From assembly GCA_026169375.1 (NCBI GenBank), contig JAPFCR010000009.1, positions 1-64,000 on the forward strand: DNA of 64,000 bases. Direction: 5' to 3'. Position numbers and translations under genes: made by a program. The notes below the pieces were generated by a model that saw only the letters and a program-made list of their open reading frames with translations, did not search any database and had not been told where the DNA came from. Below, piece after piece: positions 8,716 to 19,887 of this stretch (position 1 is its first letter; every line of letters begins with the position of its first letter). The stretch comes from Sporosarcina sp. (GTDB lineage Bacteria; Bacillota; Bacilli; Bacillales_A; Planococcaceae).

Positions 8716-11120
8716 TCGACATCCTCTAAAAATGTGTAAGGGGTAATGCCATTCATCCCGATTAATGGGTCAACGGAAAGCATTGTCGCCATCGTTAATT
8801 TATATTCTTTTTCACGGCCTTCAGGAAGCTCTTCTGTTTGTTCTTCCACGATTTCCTCTTCTACTTCCTCGTACCCTTTTAATCGTTCTTGTAATGTCGT
8901 ATGTCTTTCAAGCTCATCTGCCCGCTGGATCCCTGCTTTAAATTCTTCGCGTTCTCCGCAAAGAATTAGAAACTTTTGTGCACGTGTAATGCCTGTATAG
9001 AGTAAGTTTCTTTTCAGCATTTTACGATGACTGCGAACGACGGGCATAATGACAATTGGAAATTCGCTTCCTTGTGATTTATGTATCGAACAGCAATACG
9101 ATAGCGTTAGTTGATTTAAATCTTTTCGCTCATATTCTACTTCAATACCATCATAAGAAACAATCAGCATTTCTTTTTTATCGACTGTTTCATTTGCTTT
9201 AATAATACTAATCACTTCACCCATATCCCCGTTAAAGACATTACTTTCCGGTTGATTAACAAGTTGAAGGACTTTGTCGCCAATCCGGTATACAACATCT
9301 CCGAACTGAACTTCTTTTCGCTTAGGGCTCGGTGGATTCACCATTTCTTGAATCATTTTATTGATTCCGTCTATACCAGCAGGCCCTCTATACATCGGTG
9401 CAAGCACTTGGATATCTCGAATGTCATGTCCTTTTTTCAGCGCATTGTCAATAATTTGATGGACCGCATCTAAAATATGTCCTGCATCTGCCGGGATAAA
9501 AGAACGGTCATGCGTTTTTTGAAGTATCGTATCTGACCATTCAGACCGTTTAATCATATGCGCCATTTCAATAATCGACGATTCTGCACTTTGACGGTAA
9601 ATCTCTGTTAATTCGACGACTGGAATCGCCTTAGAATCCAGTAAATCTCTTAACACTTGGCCCGGTCCGACAGAGGGTAGCTGATCTTGGTCACCGACGA
9701 ATAAAATTTGCACATTCTTTGGAAGTGCTCTCAGTAGCTGATGTGCTAACCAAGTGTCAACCATTGACATCTCATCAATAATGACGAGTTCCGCTTCAAT
9801 ATCTCGGTCTGTTTCTTCTTCTTTTTGCTGGCCTGTAAACCCAAGTAATCGGTGAATGGTCATTGCAGGTAGTTCTGTTGATTCAGACATTCGCTTTGCC
9901 GCTCTTCCTGTTGGCGCGGCCAAAATAATCGGAAATGCCTCGGATTTCTTCGCATATTCATTGATATCTAATGATAGCCCGTGGAGTTCCGCAAATACTT
10001 CCACAAATCCTCGAATGACAGTTGTTTTCCCTGTCCCCGGACCTCCTGTTAAAATCATTGCACGCGAATGAAGCGCTTTTTCAATCGCCGCGACTTGTGT
10101 TTCTGCATATGTCACATCGAGTCGTTCTTCCACTTCCCCAATCGCCGCGCGAATCTCTGAAACGGGAAATTCATCTTCTTCTCCATTTTCTATAATCGCT
10201 TCTAGTTTGGAGGCGATGCCCATTTCTGAAAAGTATAAAGAAGGCGGGTACAGTCTTTGTTTTTCTGCACTTAACTTACTTTCTTCAACGAGTTCGATAA
10301 TGGCATGAGCTATTTTTTCAAAAGGAATATCAATAGACTGACTCGATTCTAATAACCGTTTAATATCGGGTAATGCTACCTTACTTTCTACATAAACATG
10401 CCCTTCCGACTGAACAACTTCATTCACTGTATATAAAACCGCAGCCTTAATACGCGCTGGATGGTCACCTGTCAACCCTAAATGCTGTCCAAGTACATCA
10501 GCACGTTGAAAGCCGACACCTTCAATTTCATCGGTTAACCGGTACGGATTTTCGGTTAATAAATCGATTGTCTCTTCCCGGTAAGCTTGGTAAATACGCA
10601 TCGCTATTTTCGGACCAAATCCCCACTCATTTAACTGAATAATCGTTCGTTCTAATCCCATATTTTCTTCCAAAACAGAGATGAGCGTCGTTTTTCGTTC
10701 TTCTGTTAAACGCGGCACTTGATCTAAGACTGCCCGGTCGTTCAAAATTTGCTCGATTGCATTCGTCCCGAGTGTTTCAATAATTGTACTTGCTGTTTTA
10801 GCACCGATACCTGGAAATAAATCACTCGATAAATATTGCACGAGTCCAGTTTCTGTTTTAGGCATTTCTTTTTCAAACGTATGTACATCAAACTGTGTTC
10901 CATACGTCGGGTGCGTCACAAGTTGTCCGATGAACTTATAGTCTTCTTCGGGTGCAAGTTGTGGAAAGTTTCCTTTCACGATGATTTCTTTTTCTTTATA
11001 CGAACAATTTGTTTTCGTTACTTTACATTTACTAATCGTAAATAAATTATCCGGATTATGAAAAATCGTCACAAAAGGTCTACCAATCACATATAGCTGT
11101 TCTTCTGTTTCTCTTTCCAC
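8712..11120 (-). CDS. recD2: ATP-dependent 5'-3' DNA helicase RecD2
   Basis: RecD2 is a superfamily 1B helicase acting in DNA repair and replication restart in bacteria without RecBCD. The 802-residue protein has the RecD2-specific N-terminal extension with helix-hairpin-helix motifs (LFPGIGAKTAS near 102), Walker A TGGPGTGKTTV (about 357-367), Walker B VIIDEMSMVD, QLPSVGPGQVL and the C-terminal motif YTGITRAQK. It starts with GTG after GGGGGAAG. It follows yrrB closely (12 bp) in the mnmA-yrrB-recD2 series; yrrI, which sits between recD2 and alaS in B. subtilis, is not present. Confidence 0.95.
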   Translation of the reverse strand: MERETEEQLYVIGRPFVTIFHNPDNLFTISKCKVTKTNCSYKEKEIIVKGNFPQLAPEEDYKFIGQLVTHPTYGTQFDVHTFEKEMPKTETGLVQYLSSDLFPGIGAKTASTIIETLGTNAIEQILNDRAVLDQVPRLTEERKTTLISVLEENMGLERTIIQLNEWGFGPKIAMRIYQAYREETIDLLTENPYRLTDEIEGVGFQRADVLGQHLGLTGDHPARIKAAVLYTVNEVVQSEGHVYVESKVALPDIKRLLESSQSIDIPFEKIAHAIIELVEESKLSAEKQRLYPPSLYFSEMGIASKLEAIIENGEEDEFPVSEIRAAIGEVEERLDVTYAETQVAAIEKALHSRAMILTGGPGTGKTTVIRGFVEVFAELHGLSLDINEYAKKSEAFPIILAAPTGRAAKRMSESTELPAMTIHRLLGFTGQQKEEETDRDIEAELVIIDEMSMVDTWLAHQLLRALPKNVQILFVGDQDQLPSVGPGQVLRDLLDSKAIPVVELTEIYRQSAESSIIEMAHMIKRSEWSDTILQKTHDRSFIPADAGHILDAVHQIIDNALKKGHDIRDIQVLAPMYRGPAGIDGINKMIQEMVNPPSPKRKEVQFGDVVYRIGDKVLQLVNQPESNVFNGDMGEVISIIKANETVDKKEMLIVSYDGIEVEYERKDLNQLTLSYCCSIHKSQGSEFPIVIMPVVRSHRKMLKRNLLYTGITRAQKFLILCGEREEFKAGIQRADELERHTTLQERLKGYEEVEEEIVEEQTEELPEGREKEYKLTMATMLSVDPLIGMNGITPYTFLEDVD

Positions 11121-11132
11121 AATGCTTCCCCC

Positions 11133-11792
11133 TTACTCGTTGCCTAATTGAATCATATCGTAAATATAGCGCGCTTGTTCATACTCTGGATTTAACGTAA
11201 ATGCTTCTTTTAAATGTTTTAATGCATCTTCTTTTCGGTCTGTTGACACGGCATATAAAAACCCTAAATTATAATGCGCATCAGCATTTTCCGCGTCATT
11301 TTCTACGACATAACGAAACGCTTCCCCTGCTTGGTCAAAGATTTCTTGATTGGCAAGTGAAATCCCATAAGACAAACGGATTTCTAAGTCTGTTGGTGCG
11401 AGCTCAGCAGCACGTTGTAAATAAGGAAGTGCTAATTTCACTTGTTCAGAACGCTCTAAACTCTTACCTAGCATAAAATAAGCATCCGCCTCTTCTACAC
11501 CTTTACGAATCGCTTGCTCATAAAGTTTTGCGGCTTCTTCGTAACGTTCTTCGTTATAATATAAATTTGCAAGTCCGTATAAAGCGGTTCCTGCTTCCCC
11601 GTCTAATGTAATTGCTTTTTGAAAGAAACGTTCTGCTTTTTCCACTTCACCGATCGACGCGAAAACATTCCCGATATTAATATAGCCAACTGCCTCTTCC
11701 GGATTTTCATCGATTGCTTTTAAAAACGCTTCAATGGCTTGTTCATATTCTTTATTTTGTAATGCTTGTATGCCTTTTTCATTGTAATCCAT
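11133..11792 (-). CDS. yrrB: Tetratricopeptide repeat protein YrrB
   Basis: A 219-residue soluble protein built almost wholly of TPR units, about six 34-residue repeats of the pattern xxGNxxxxxGxxxxAxxxFxxAI (for example GYINIGNVFASIGEVEKAERF and ALYGLANLYYNEERYEEAA). TPR arrays mediate protein-protein contacts; no enzymatic domain is visible. The partner is unknown. Its fixed position between mnmA and recD2 in Bacilli suggests a link to tRNA thiolation or DNA repair, but this is inference. Confidence 0.88.
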   Translation of the reverse strand: MDYNEKGIQALQNKEYEQAIEAFLKAIDENPEEAVGYINIGNVFASIGEVEKAERFFQKAITLDGEAGTALYGLANLYYNEERYEEAAKLYEQAIRKGVEEADAYFMLGKSLERSEQVKLALPYLQRAAELAPTDLEIRLSYGISLANQEIFDQAGEAFRYVVENDAENADAHYNLGFLYAVSTDRKEDALKHLKEAFTLNPEYEQARYIYDMIQLGNE

Positions 11793-11804
11793 TTTCCATG
11801 CCCC

Positions 11805-14079
<2,275 letters not shown>

Positions 14080-14091
14080 AAAAAAACTCCT

Positions 14092-14511
14092 TTAAATGTA
14101 GAACATATAACTATTTTTATTTGATTGGTCATTCGTTGCAACTAAATCCGCAATCGTCGTTGTATCGAGTACATCTTTGACCGCGTCTCGAATTCTCACC
14201 CATAACGTATACTGCGGAACGTCTGTATCGTCTAATCCTTCAATGGGTTGAATTGGTCCTTCTAATACCCGAATCACATCTCCAGAAGTAATTTCTTCAG
14301 GTGCTTTTGCGAGTAAATACCCTCCGTAGGCTCCTCGCACACTTTTCACGATCCCATGATTCCGTAAGGGAGGAATTAACTGTTCTAAATAAGCTTCAGA
14401 TAATGATTGCTCCTCTGCAATTTGACGAAGTGGAATTGGTCCTTCCCCGTACTTAGCCCCTAACGCAACGACAACGGTTAAGCCGTATCGTCCTTTTGTA
14501 GAAATTTTCAT
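14092..14511 (-). CDS. cymR: Rrf2 family regulator CymR
   Basis: CymR is the master repressor of cysteine metabolism and acts with cysteine synthase CysK. The 139-residue protein has the Rrf2 winged helix (MKISTKGRYGLTVVVALGA, SLSEAYLEQLIPPLRNHGIV, VRGAYGGYLLA). It lacks the Cys triplet of iron-sulfur Rrf2 proteins, as expected for CymR. The chosen ATG follows GGGCGGGG; the frame runs 11 codons further upstream without a better signal. First gene of the cymR-yrvO-mnmA run, divergent from rarA. Confidence 0.93.
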   Translation of the reverse strand: MKISTKGRYGLTVVVALGAKYGEGPIPLRQIAEEQSLSEAYLEQLIPPLRNHGIVKSVRGAYGGYLLAKAPEEITSGDVIRVLEGPIQPIEGLDDTDVPQYTLWVRIRDAVKDVLDTTTIADLVATNDQSNKNSYMFYI

Positions 14512-14627
14512 ATTTAGTACCCCGCCCTTTACATATTGCTTCAAAATAGTATAGCATAACTGAACAATTGCTTGTAAGAAATGATATCGGAATCTAGGTT
14601 ATGTATAATTGTACAAGGAGTGATACG

Positions 14628-15911
14628 ATGCATAATGAACCTTTAGCATACCGAATGCGCCCAGAAACGATTGATGAGATTGCAGGGCAGGAAGAAATTA
14701 TCGGAAAAAAAACAGCACTATATAAATTAATTAAAAATGGACATGTTCCTTCCATGTTATTGTACGGAGAACCGGGCATCGGAAAAACATCGCTCGCCCA
14801 CGCCATTGCAGGCACGAGTGATTTACCGTTTATTTCATTAAACGCGACTGTATCCGGCAAAAAAGAAGTTGAACAAGTTGTCCAAGAAGCACGCATTACA
14901 GGAAAAGTCCTATTATTTTTAGATGAAATTCACCGTTTTAATAAACTACAACAAGATACACTACTGCCTCATGTAGAAAGTGGTTCGATTGTACTTATCG
15001 GTGCAACAACAGAAAATCCTTACCATGACGTCAACCCAGCCATTCGCTCACGATGCGGAGAGATTAAACAACTGACACGATTAACTGCGGATGATTTACG
15101 GGGTGTGTTAAACCGTGCATTACATGATGCAGATCGCGGACTCGGCAAACAATCGATTCGCATTACAGAGGAGCAACTTACGCGAATTGCTGAAGGCGTA
15201 AACGGGGATGCCAGAAGAGCATTAAACGTCCTTGAATCAGTTGTCATTGCGAGTGATGAAGAAAACGGCGAAACGATTGTTGATGATTGGTTAGTAGATA
15301 ATTTAATTGAAAGAAGCGGCGTGTTTGGCGATAAAAAAGGATCTCATTTTTATAACTTATTATCCGCACTTCAAAAATCGATTCGCGGAAGTGATGTCAA
15401 CGCATCAATTTACTATTTAGCCCATTTACTAGAAAGTGGAGATCTAGTCGCAGTGAACAGGCGACTTCTTGTCATTGCGTATGAAGATATCGGTCTTGCC
15501 GCACCGCATGTCGGAGCGCATGTGCTTGCTGCAACAGAAGCGGCCGTTCGTTTAGGTATGCCAGAAGCACGAATTCCACTGGCCAATGCAGTCATTGAAA
15601 TGTGTCTTGCATCTAAATCGAATTCAGCTTACAAAGCACTCGATGCCGCTGTCGCAGCGATTCACCGCGGCCAAACTGGTGATATTCCGCATCATTTAAG
15701 AGATGCGCATTATAGCGGTGCTGCTGAACTTGGTCATGTCGGTTACAAATACCCGCATGATACACCAATTGGCTCATTTGGTGGTTGGACTGACCAGCAA
15801 TACCTCCCCGAGAAAGTAGACGGCACTGAATTTTATAAACCTGTCAAAGCCGGAGATGAAGTGAAATTAGCCGCCATCTATGAACGGATGAAAGAAATGA
15901 AAGAAAGATAA
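14628..15911 (+). CDS. rarA: Replication-associated recombination protein RarA (MgsA)
   Basis: A clamp-loader-like AAA+ ATPase of 427 residues acting at stalled forks. Motifs: Walker A YGEPGIGKTS, Walker B LFLDEIHRF, sensor 1 GATTENPY, Arg finger region AIRSRC, then the MgsA C-terminal tetramerisation domain (DIPHHLRDAHYSGAAELGHV). The start is the ATG after AAGGAGTGATACG; the frame opens nine codons earlier. A TATAAT at 14604-14609 may be its -10. Divergent from cymR. The stop codon TAA lies at the edge of a family D repeat. Confidence 0.95.
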   Translation: MHNEPLAYRMRPETIDEIAGQEEIIGKKTALYKLIKNGHVPSMLLYGEPGIGKTSLAHAIAGTSDLPFISLNATVSGKKEVEQVVQEARITGKVLLFLDEIHRFNKLQQDTLLPHVESGSIVLIGATTENPYHDVNPAIRSRCGEIKQLTRLTADDLRGVLNRALHDADRGLGKQSIRITEEQLTRIAEGVNGDARRALNVLESVVIASDEENGETIVDDWLVDNLIERSGVFGDKKGSHFYNLLSALQKSIRGSDVNASIYYLAHLLESGDLVAVNRRLLVIAYEDIGLAAPHVGAHVLAATEAAVRLGMPEARIPLANAVIEMCLASKSNSAYKALDAAVAAIHRGQTGDIPHHLRDAHYSGAAELGHVGYKYPHDTPIGSFGGWTDQQYLPEKVDGTEFYKPVKAGDEVKLAAIYERMKEMKER

Positions 15912-16042
15912 AGTAAAACTGCAATCAGGGATGCTTTTCCACTGATGAAGCGGAACATAAGCTAAAGACGTTACATCCTGTGACAACGCTTGTGTGACCA
16001 AAATCCTATTGCCCCGAACTAATCGGGCTTTTACGGACCATT
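15911..16042 (-). repeat. Family D repeat, diverged copy 3
   Basis: Shares AACATAAGCTAAAG, CATCCTGTGACAACGCTTG and AATCGGGCTTTTACGG with the 34.9-kb and 1.6-kb copies, in reverse orientation relative to the 1.6-kb pair. It abuts the rarA stop codon: the repeat edge GATAAAGT contains the TAA. Confidence 0.75.
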
Positions 16043-16111
16043 GCTTTTACTTTGTTTGTTAAGTGAAACCTGATTACCTATTAACATTTTGACTAGAAAG
16101 AAGGGATTCTT

Positions 16112-16651
16112 ATGACAAACGGGAAGAAAATGTCTGGAGAAGAAAGACGTCAATTTATTATCAAGACATTAAAAAAAGCGGAAGACCCTATTCCTGGTGC
16201 CCAACTAGGCCATCAAACCGAAGTGAGTCGCCAAGTGATTGTTGGAGACGTGAATTTACTAAAAGCGACTGGCGAACCCATTGTTGCAACGAGTCGCGGC
16301 TATTTGTACATACACCCGCAAGCAAAGCCAACTAAAATTGAAAAAGTGATCGCATGTATACATTCATCCGACCAAGCAGAAGAAGAGTTAAATATTTTAG
16401 TCGACCACGGGCTCACAGTGAAAGATGTTAAAATCGAACATCCTGTATATGGGGATTTAACTGCGTCTATTATGGTTTCAAACCGAAATGAAGTGAAGAA
16501 ATTCATCGAACACATTCGCGAAACAAGCGCTCCCCTTCTATCCGAATTAACAGAAGGCATTCACTTACATACGGTATTGGCGACTGAACAACAGCAAATT
16601 GACAATGCTGAACAAGCATTAAAAAAAGCAAAGATCCTCGTGGAATCATAA
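16112..16651 (+). CDS. niaR: NAD biosynthesis transcriptional repressor NiaR
   Basis: Represses nicotinate salvage and NAD synthesis genes when nicotinic acid is bound. The 179-residue protein has an N-terminal winged helix (GEERRQFIIKTLKKAEDPIPGAQL, VSRQVIVGDVNLL) and a C-terminal 3H domain with three conserved metal-binding histidines (ACIHSSDQAEEEL, VEHPVYG-type KIEHPVYGDL and GIHLHTV). B. subtilis name YrxA. No nad genes are visible next to it. A terminator follows directly. Confidence 0.93.
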   Translation: MTNGKKMSGEERRQFIIKTLKKAEDPIPGAQLGHQTEVSRQVIVGDVNLLKATGEPIVATSRGYLYIHPQAKPTKIEKVIACIHSSDQAEEELNILVDHGLTVKDVKIEHPVYGDLTASIMVSNRNEVKKFIEHIRETSAPLLSELTEGIHLHTVLATEQQQIDNAEQALKKAKILVES

Positions 16652-16669
16652 GGATCTTCGCTTTTTTTA
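16631..16669 (+). terminator. Terminator after niaR
   Basis: Arms AAGATCCT and AGGATCTT followed by CGCTTTTTTT. The left arm begins inside the last niaR codons. Confidence 0.8.
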
Positions 16670-16672
16670 CTG

Positions 16673-17245
16673 TTAAAAGAAACTTTTTCGGGTTTTCACA
16701 TATATCTTTTGGTCCACCCACCTGCCGCCTTCAAAATAATAGTTTTCACGCGTACATTCATATTGAAAACCTGCACGTTTCGCAAGCTTTTCCGAGGGTT
16801 CATTATCGACGTGAATTTGAAGTTCAAGTCGGTGAAAACGTAAATCTTCAAAAAACATTTCCGCCGCAGCTGCTACACTTTCTGTTCCGTATCCTTGTTG
16901 GTGATACTGATTATGAATGGAATAACCGACCATACCCCACTCATAATCTGGTCTTAAAATCGTCATCAATTCAATTTCTCCGAGATGAGCCCCGTCTTCT
17001 TTCCGAAAAACTCCAAATAAATACGTCTCATCAAGACGTGCTAATTGCTGAAATTCTTCTAACCAATCTTTAAACCATTTTCGCGTATAAAAACCGGCAT
17101 CTCCGTCATTTCCTTCGTCATGCTTATAAGTAGATGGTCGTCTATTTTTATAGCCCGTTGCCCATGCTTCATAATCTGTTAATGTATACGACCGGATAAT
17201 GACGCGTGCTGTTTCTGTTTGTAAATTCCGCAAAACACCTTTCAC
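16673..17245 (-). CDS. GNAT family N-acetyltransferase (RimJ-like)
   Basis: A protein of about 186-190 residues with the acetyltransferase 3 fold: RVIIRSYTLTDYEAW at the start, GEIELM, the acetyl-CoA loop region NQYHQQGYGTESVAAAAEMFF and HRLELQIHVDNEPSEKLAKRAGF. The acceptor (protein N-terminus or small molecule) cannot be told. The start is uncertain: the first GTG overlaps GAGGAG, and a TTG four codons later (17233) has better spacing. It converges on niaR and is likely a single-gene unit. Confidence 0.85.
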   Translation of the reverse strand: MKGVLRNLQTETARVIIRSYTLTDYEAWATGYKNRRPSTYKHDEGNDGDAGFYTRKWFKDWLEEFQQLARLDETYLFGVFRKEDGAHLGEIELMTILRPDYEWGMVGYSIHNQYHQQGYGTESVAAAAEMFFEDLRFHRLELQIHVDNEPSEKLAKRAGFQYECTRENYYFEGGRWVDQKIYVKTRKSFF

Positions 17246-17361
17246 TCCTCTTTATTTTCTACTAATCATTGAATCATTTCTTACAAATTCATCCTTCTTT
17301 TCGACCTCTTTTTCCAAGGCGAAACGGCTTGTTTTTTACGTCTGAAAATTTCGGCATATCA

Positions 17362-17390
17362 TTGACGCACTTTGTCGATTAATGTATAGT
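17362..17390 (+). promoter_or_regulatory. Sigma-A promoter of the cold-shock gene
   Basis: TTGACG, 17-base spacer and TATAGT, leaving a 5' leader of about 55 bases before the ATG, as expected for a cold-shock mRNA with a structured leader. Confidence 0.85.
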
Positions 17391-17450
17391 GGGTGTAGCT
17401 AGACAAGCTCTAATTTGAAAAGACATTGAAAGACTGAGGAGGTAGCGCAT

Positions 17451-17663
17451 ATGTATCAAGGTAAAGTTAAATGGTTCAGTAATGACAAAGGATATGGCTT
17501 CATTGAAACAGATGACGGTGAAGACGTATTCGTTCATTTTACTGGAATTAACGAAGAAGGGTTTAAGACGCTTGATGAAGGTGAGGCCGTATCATTTGAA
17601 GTCATTGATGGAAACCGAGGACCTCAGGCATCCAATGTCACGAAGTTAAAAGGAAATGAATAA
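17451..17663 (+). CDS. Cold-shock domain protein (Csp)
   Basis: A 70-residue single cold-shock-domain RNA chaperone that binds single-stranded RNA/DNA. RNP1 (KGYGFIE) and RNP2 (VFVHF) are intact. The ATG follows GAGGAGGTAGCGCAT-type spacing from a strong Shine-Dalgarno. It has its own promoter and terminator, so it is monocistronic. The sequence [15 protein letters not shown] differs from CspA/B (WFNAEKG), so the paralog name is left open. Confidence 0.93.
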   Translation: MYQGKVKWFSNDKGYGFIETDDGEDVFVHFTGINEEGFKTLDEGEAVSFEVIDGNRGPQASNVTKLKGNE

Positions 17664-17670
17664 ATGATAT

Positions 17671-17700
17671 ACCCGCAAGTGATGTTAACTTGCGGGTTTT
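17671..17700 (+). terminator. Terminator after csp
   Basis: Arms ACCCGCAAGT and ACTTGCGGGT followed by TTTTT. It is shared with the convergent zinc-finger gene, whose stop codon is at its edge. Confidence 0.88.
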
Positions 17701-17891
17701 TACTCGGAAAATTTATTCATTTCATTCCCCAAAAACCTCAGTTGGTCACCGATCGTACATTCACTGATACAAAAACGGTGCGCAGCTGTTTTCCCACGTT
17801 CTTGATTTAAAGCTTTTTTCAATAAACAATCATTGCAATACTTATCCATAATCTCATCAATTTCACCCATAATTTCAACTCGGTTGATCAT
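17700..17891 (-). CDS. Small zinc-finger domain protein
   Basis: A 63-residue protein with the metal-binding pattern YCNDCLLKK ... HRFCISECTIG (C-x2-C, then H-x2-C-x3-C), typical of the small zinc-finger family found in Bacilli. The start ATG follows AAGGAGGAG. Function is unknown. It lies convergent to csp and divergent from the RNase H-like gene. Confidence 0.85.
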   Translation of the reverse strand: MINRVEIMGEIDEIMDKYCNDCLLKKALNQERGKTAAHRFCISECTIGDQLRFLGNEMNKFSE

Positions 17892-17905
17892 TCGGCTCCT
17901 CCTTA

Positions 17906-17934
17906 TTGAATTTACTCTTTAAAACCCCTATAGT
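17906..17934 (+). promoter_or_regulatory. Sigma-A promoter of the RNase H-like gene
   Basis: TTGAAT, 17-base spacer and TATAGT, about 50 bases before the TTG start. Confidence 0.75.
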
Positions 17935-17983
17935 GAAGAAAGTTATTCAGTTTCAGTGAACTTTCTTACTCGAGGTGATCATA

Positions 17984-18373
17984 TTGATTGAACTATATGT
18001 TGATGGTGCGAGTGCTGGAAACCCTGGTAAAAGCGGCATTGGTATATTTATAAAAGGCGAAGGACATCACTTTAAAATTTCAGAACCGATTGCGCCGACT
18101 GATAATCATTCAGCTGAATTCCAAGCGCTTATTCGCGGAGTGGAAGAAGTGGCTCGGCTAACGACTGGTATCGTCTCCGCCCGTTCTGATTCCCAAATTG
18201 TCGTCTCAGCCGTAGACCAAGAATTCGTCAAAAATCCACATTATAAAAAATACTTACATGAGATTTTAACAATTACAGAACAATTTGAGTACTTTTTCAT
18301 AAAATGGATTCCAACCGCAGAAAATCGTGCTGCCGATGCATTAGCGAAAGAAGCAATCCATAAACAAACGTAA
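17984..18373 (+). CDS. Ribonuclease HI family protein
   Basis: A 129-residue RNase H-fold protein. The four acidic catalytic positions are visible: YVDGASAGNPG (Asp), SAEFQALIRG (Glu), ARSDSQIV (Asp) and NRAADALAKEA (Asp). It resembles the short YpeP/YpdQ type rather than full RNase HI, and activity on RNA-DNA hybrids is likely but unproven. The start is most likely TTG six bases after GAGGTG; the upstream GTG is inside the Shine-Dalgarno. Confidence 0.88.
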   Translation: MIELYVDGASAGNPGKSGIGIFIKGEGHHFKISEPIAPTDNHSAEFQALIRGVEEVARLTTGIVSARSDSQIVVSAVDQEFVKNPHYKKYLHEILTITEQFEYFFIKWIPTAENRAADALAKEAIHKQT

Positions 18374-18379
18374 AAGAGG

Positions 18380-18432
18380 AAAATCACTAGTTACCCCACT
18401 TTTCTTAAGTGCCGGGCAATGCTAGTGATTTT
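18380..18432. terminator. Bidirectional terminator
   Basis: Arms AAAATCACTAG and CTAGTGATTTT with a long loop, between the RNase H-like gene and the convergent phosphoesterase; A and T runs on both sides. Confidence 0.7.
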
Positions 18433-18440
18433 CTTTCTCT

Positions 18441-19031
18441 TTACATCGCTTTTCTAAACGTGACTGTTTGCTTCACTGAATCATAAAGTACCCATTCACA
18501 TGCTTCTACAACTGCTCCAACATTGACGAGCACTTCTTCACAACTTACATCATAAGGAACATTCCAGTCAACCTTTTGCGATTTCCCATCGATTGATAAA
18601 CCCGACGTATGGCTATGACCGAAAAAAGTCATTCTCGACTGTACATTTGCCTGTTGAAGCGACCAAGGTTCTCCGCCCCACTCCCATTGATGGCCATGAA
18701 TCACTTGCGCACCTTCAATATCAATTGTTTCAGGTAATTTTTTTATTTCTTCACGTAGCGGATCATCCGTTTCCGTAATGAGTAAAATACGTTCTTCCTG
18801 ATTGCCATAAACAGATGGGAACGTGAGTAATGCTTCAAACCCTTCTGGATTTAACATCACTTCTTGTAGGCTTGTAAATTTTTTATCTGTAATATCTTTT
18901 TTACTAATCGTACATTCAAACAAATCGCCTGTCCCTATGATGGTTGCATCAGGCGCGTTTTGTTGAATTGCTTGGAATACTTTTTCCAACGCTTCTTTGG
19001 ACGAATGAACATCGCCAATGATTGCATACAT
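18441..19031 (-). CDS. Calcineurin-like metallophosphoesterase
   Basis: A 196-residue protein with the full set of metal-binding motifs: GDVHSS, GTGDLFE, YGNQEER, IHGHQWEWG and FGHSHTSG. This is the YfcE/MJ0936 class of small phosphodiesterases; the physiological substrate is unknown. Shine-Dalgarno GGAG is well placed. It is downstream of the sulfurtransferase by 22 bp and probably co-transcribed with it and dynA. Confidence 0.87.
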   Translation of the reverse strand: MYAIIGDVHSSKEALEKVFQAIQQNAPDATIIGTGDLFECTISKKDITDKKFTSLQEVMLNPEGFEALLTFPSVYGNQEERILLITETDDPLREEIKKLPETIDIEGAQVIHGHQWEWGGEPWSLQQANVQSRMTFFGHSHTSGLSIDGKSQKVDWNVPYDVSCEEVLVNVGAVVEACEWVLYDSVKQTVTFRKAM

Positions 19032-19053
19032 CCTTCAAAACTCCTCTATTTCT

Positions 19054-19887
19054 TTACATTTCATTTTCACCAGTCTCGACAGGCGCATCTTCATTTGACA
19101 CCCAATCACTGTAACTTCCCGCATACAGACGTACGTTATCATACCCAAGATGCGTCAACATCGCAAAAACTGAGGTTGCAGTTACACCGCTACCACAATA
19201 AACCGTTAACGATTCTTTATTTTCTGCGAGTGGAATTAGTTTTTCTTTGACTGCTTTCGTCACTTCATAAACACCGTTTTCCTTCAACTTTTCCCAGTCA
19301 AAGTTTAACGCAGTTGGAATATGCCCTGCCACTCGGTCAAGTGGCTCATGTTCTCCGCGGTAACGAGCATTTGCACGCGCATCGACTAATGTAGACGTAC
19401 TTTCACCAGCGACAATCTCTTCTACATCTTCACGTGTCGCATGCATATCTTCATTCCAATTCGGTGAAATGGACGTTCTTGTGATGATTGGTGTTTCGGC
19501 ATCTATTGGAATACCTGCTTCTTTAATTGCTTTAAAGCCTTCTGATACGACATAAGCATTCTTAAAACCAGCATACTGTAAAATCCACCAAGCGCGTGTC
19601 GCAAATGGACTTCCGCCATCACCATAAATCATAATATAATCATCCAATTGTAGACCGCTTCGCTCAAAAAGATCGACAAGCTCCGCCTTTGTTGGCAGCG
19701 GGTGTCGCCCACCGCCTTCGTTTTCATTCGATAAGTCTACTCCTAAATCCCAATGGACAGCATCTTTTACATGTGCTTGGTTATATTGGTTTCTTCCATA
19801 TTCAGGGTCCGAAAGTTCATAACGCGCGTCAATCCATCGACACCTGTCCTCATCAATCTCGTCTACAGAAATAAATACATGATTCAT
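19054..19887 (-). CDS. Two-domain rhodanese sulfurtransferase
   Basis: A 277-residue sulfurtransferase of the thiosulfate/3-mercaptopyruvate type. The N-terminal rhodanese domain (about 1-130) has lost the active Cys (IYGDGGSPFAT). The C-terminal domain (about 155-270) carries it in TVYCGSGVTATS (near residue 231). The CGSGVT loop is more typical of mercaptopyruvate-type enzymes. The start ATG directly abuts the dynA stop and its Shine-Dalgarno lies inside dynA, implying coupling. Confidence 0.9.
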   Translation of the reverse strand: MNHVFISVDEIDEDRCRWIDARYELSDPEYGRNQYNQAHVKDAVHWDLGVDLSNENEGGGRHPLPTKAELVDLFERSGLQLDDYIMIYGDGGSPFATRAWWILQYAGFKNAYVVSEGFKAIKEAGIPIDAETPIITRTSISPNWNEDMHATREDVEEIVAGESTSTLVDARANARYRGEHEPLDRVAGHIPTALNFDWEKLKENGVYEVTKAVKEKLIPLAENKESLTVYCGSGVTATSVFAMLTHLGYDNVRLYAGSYSDWVSNEDAPVETGENEM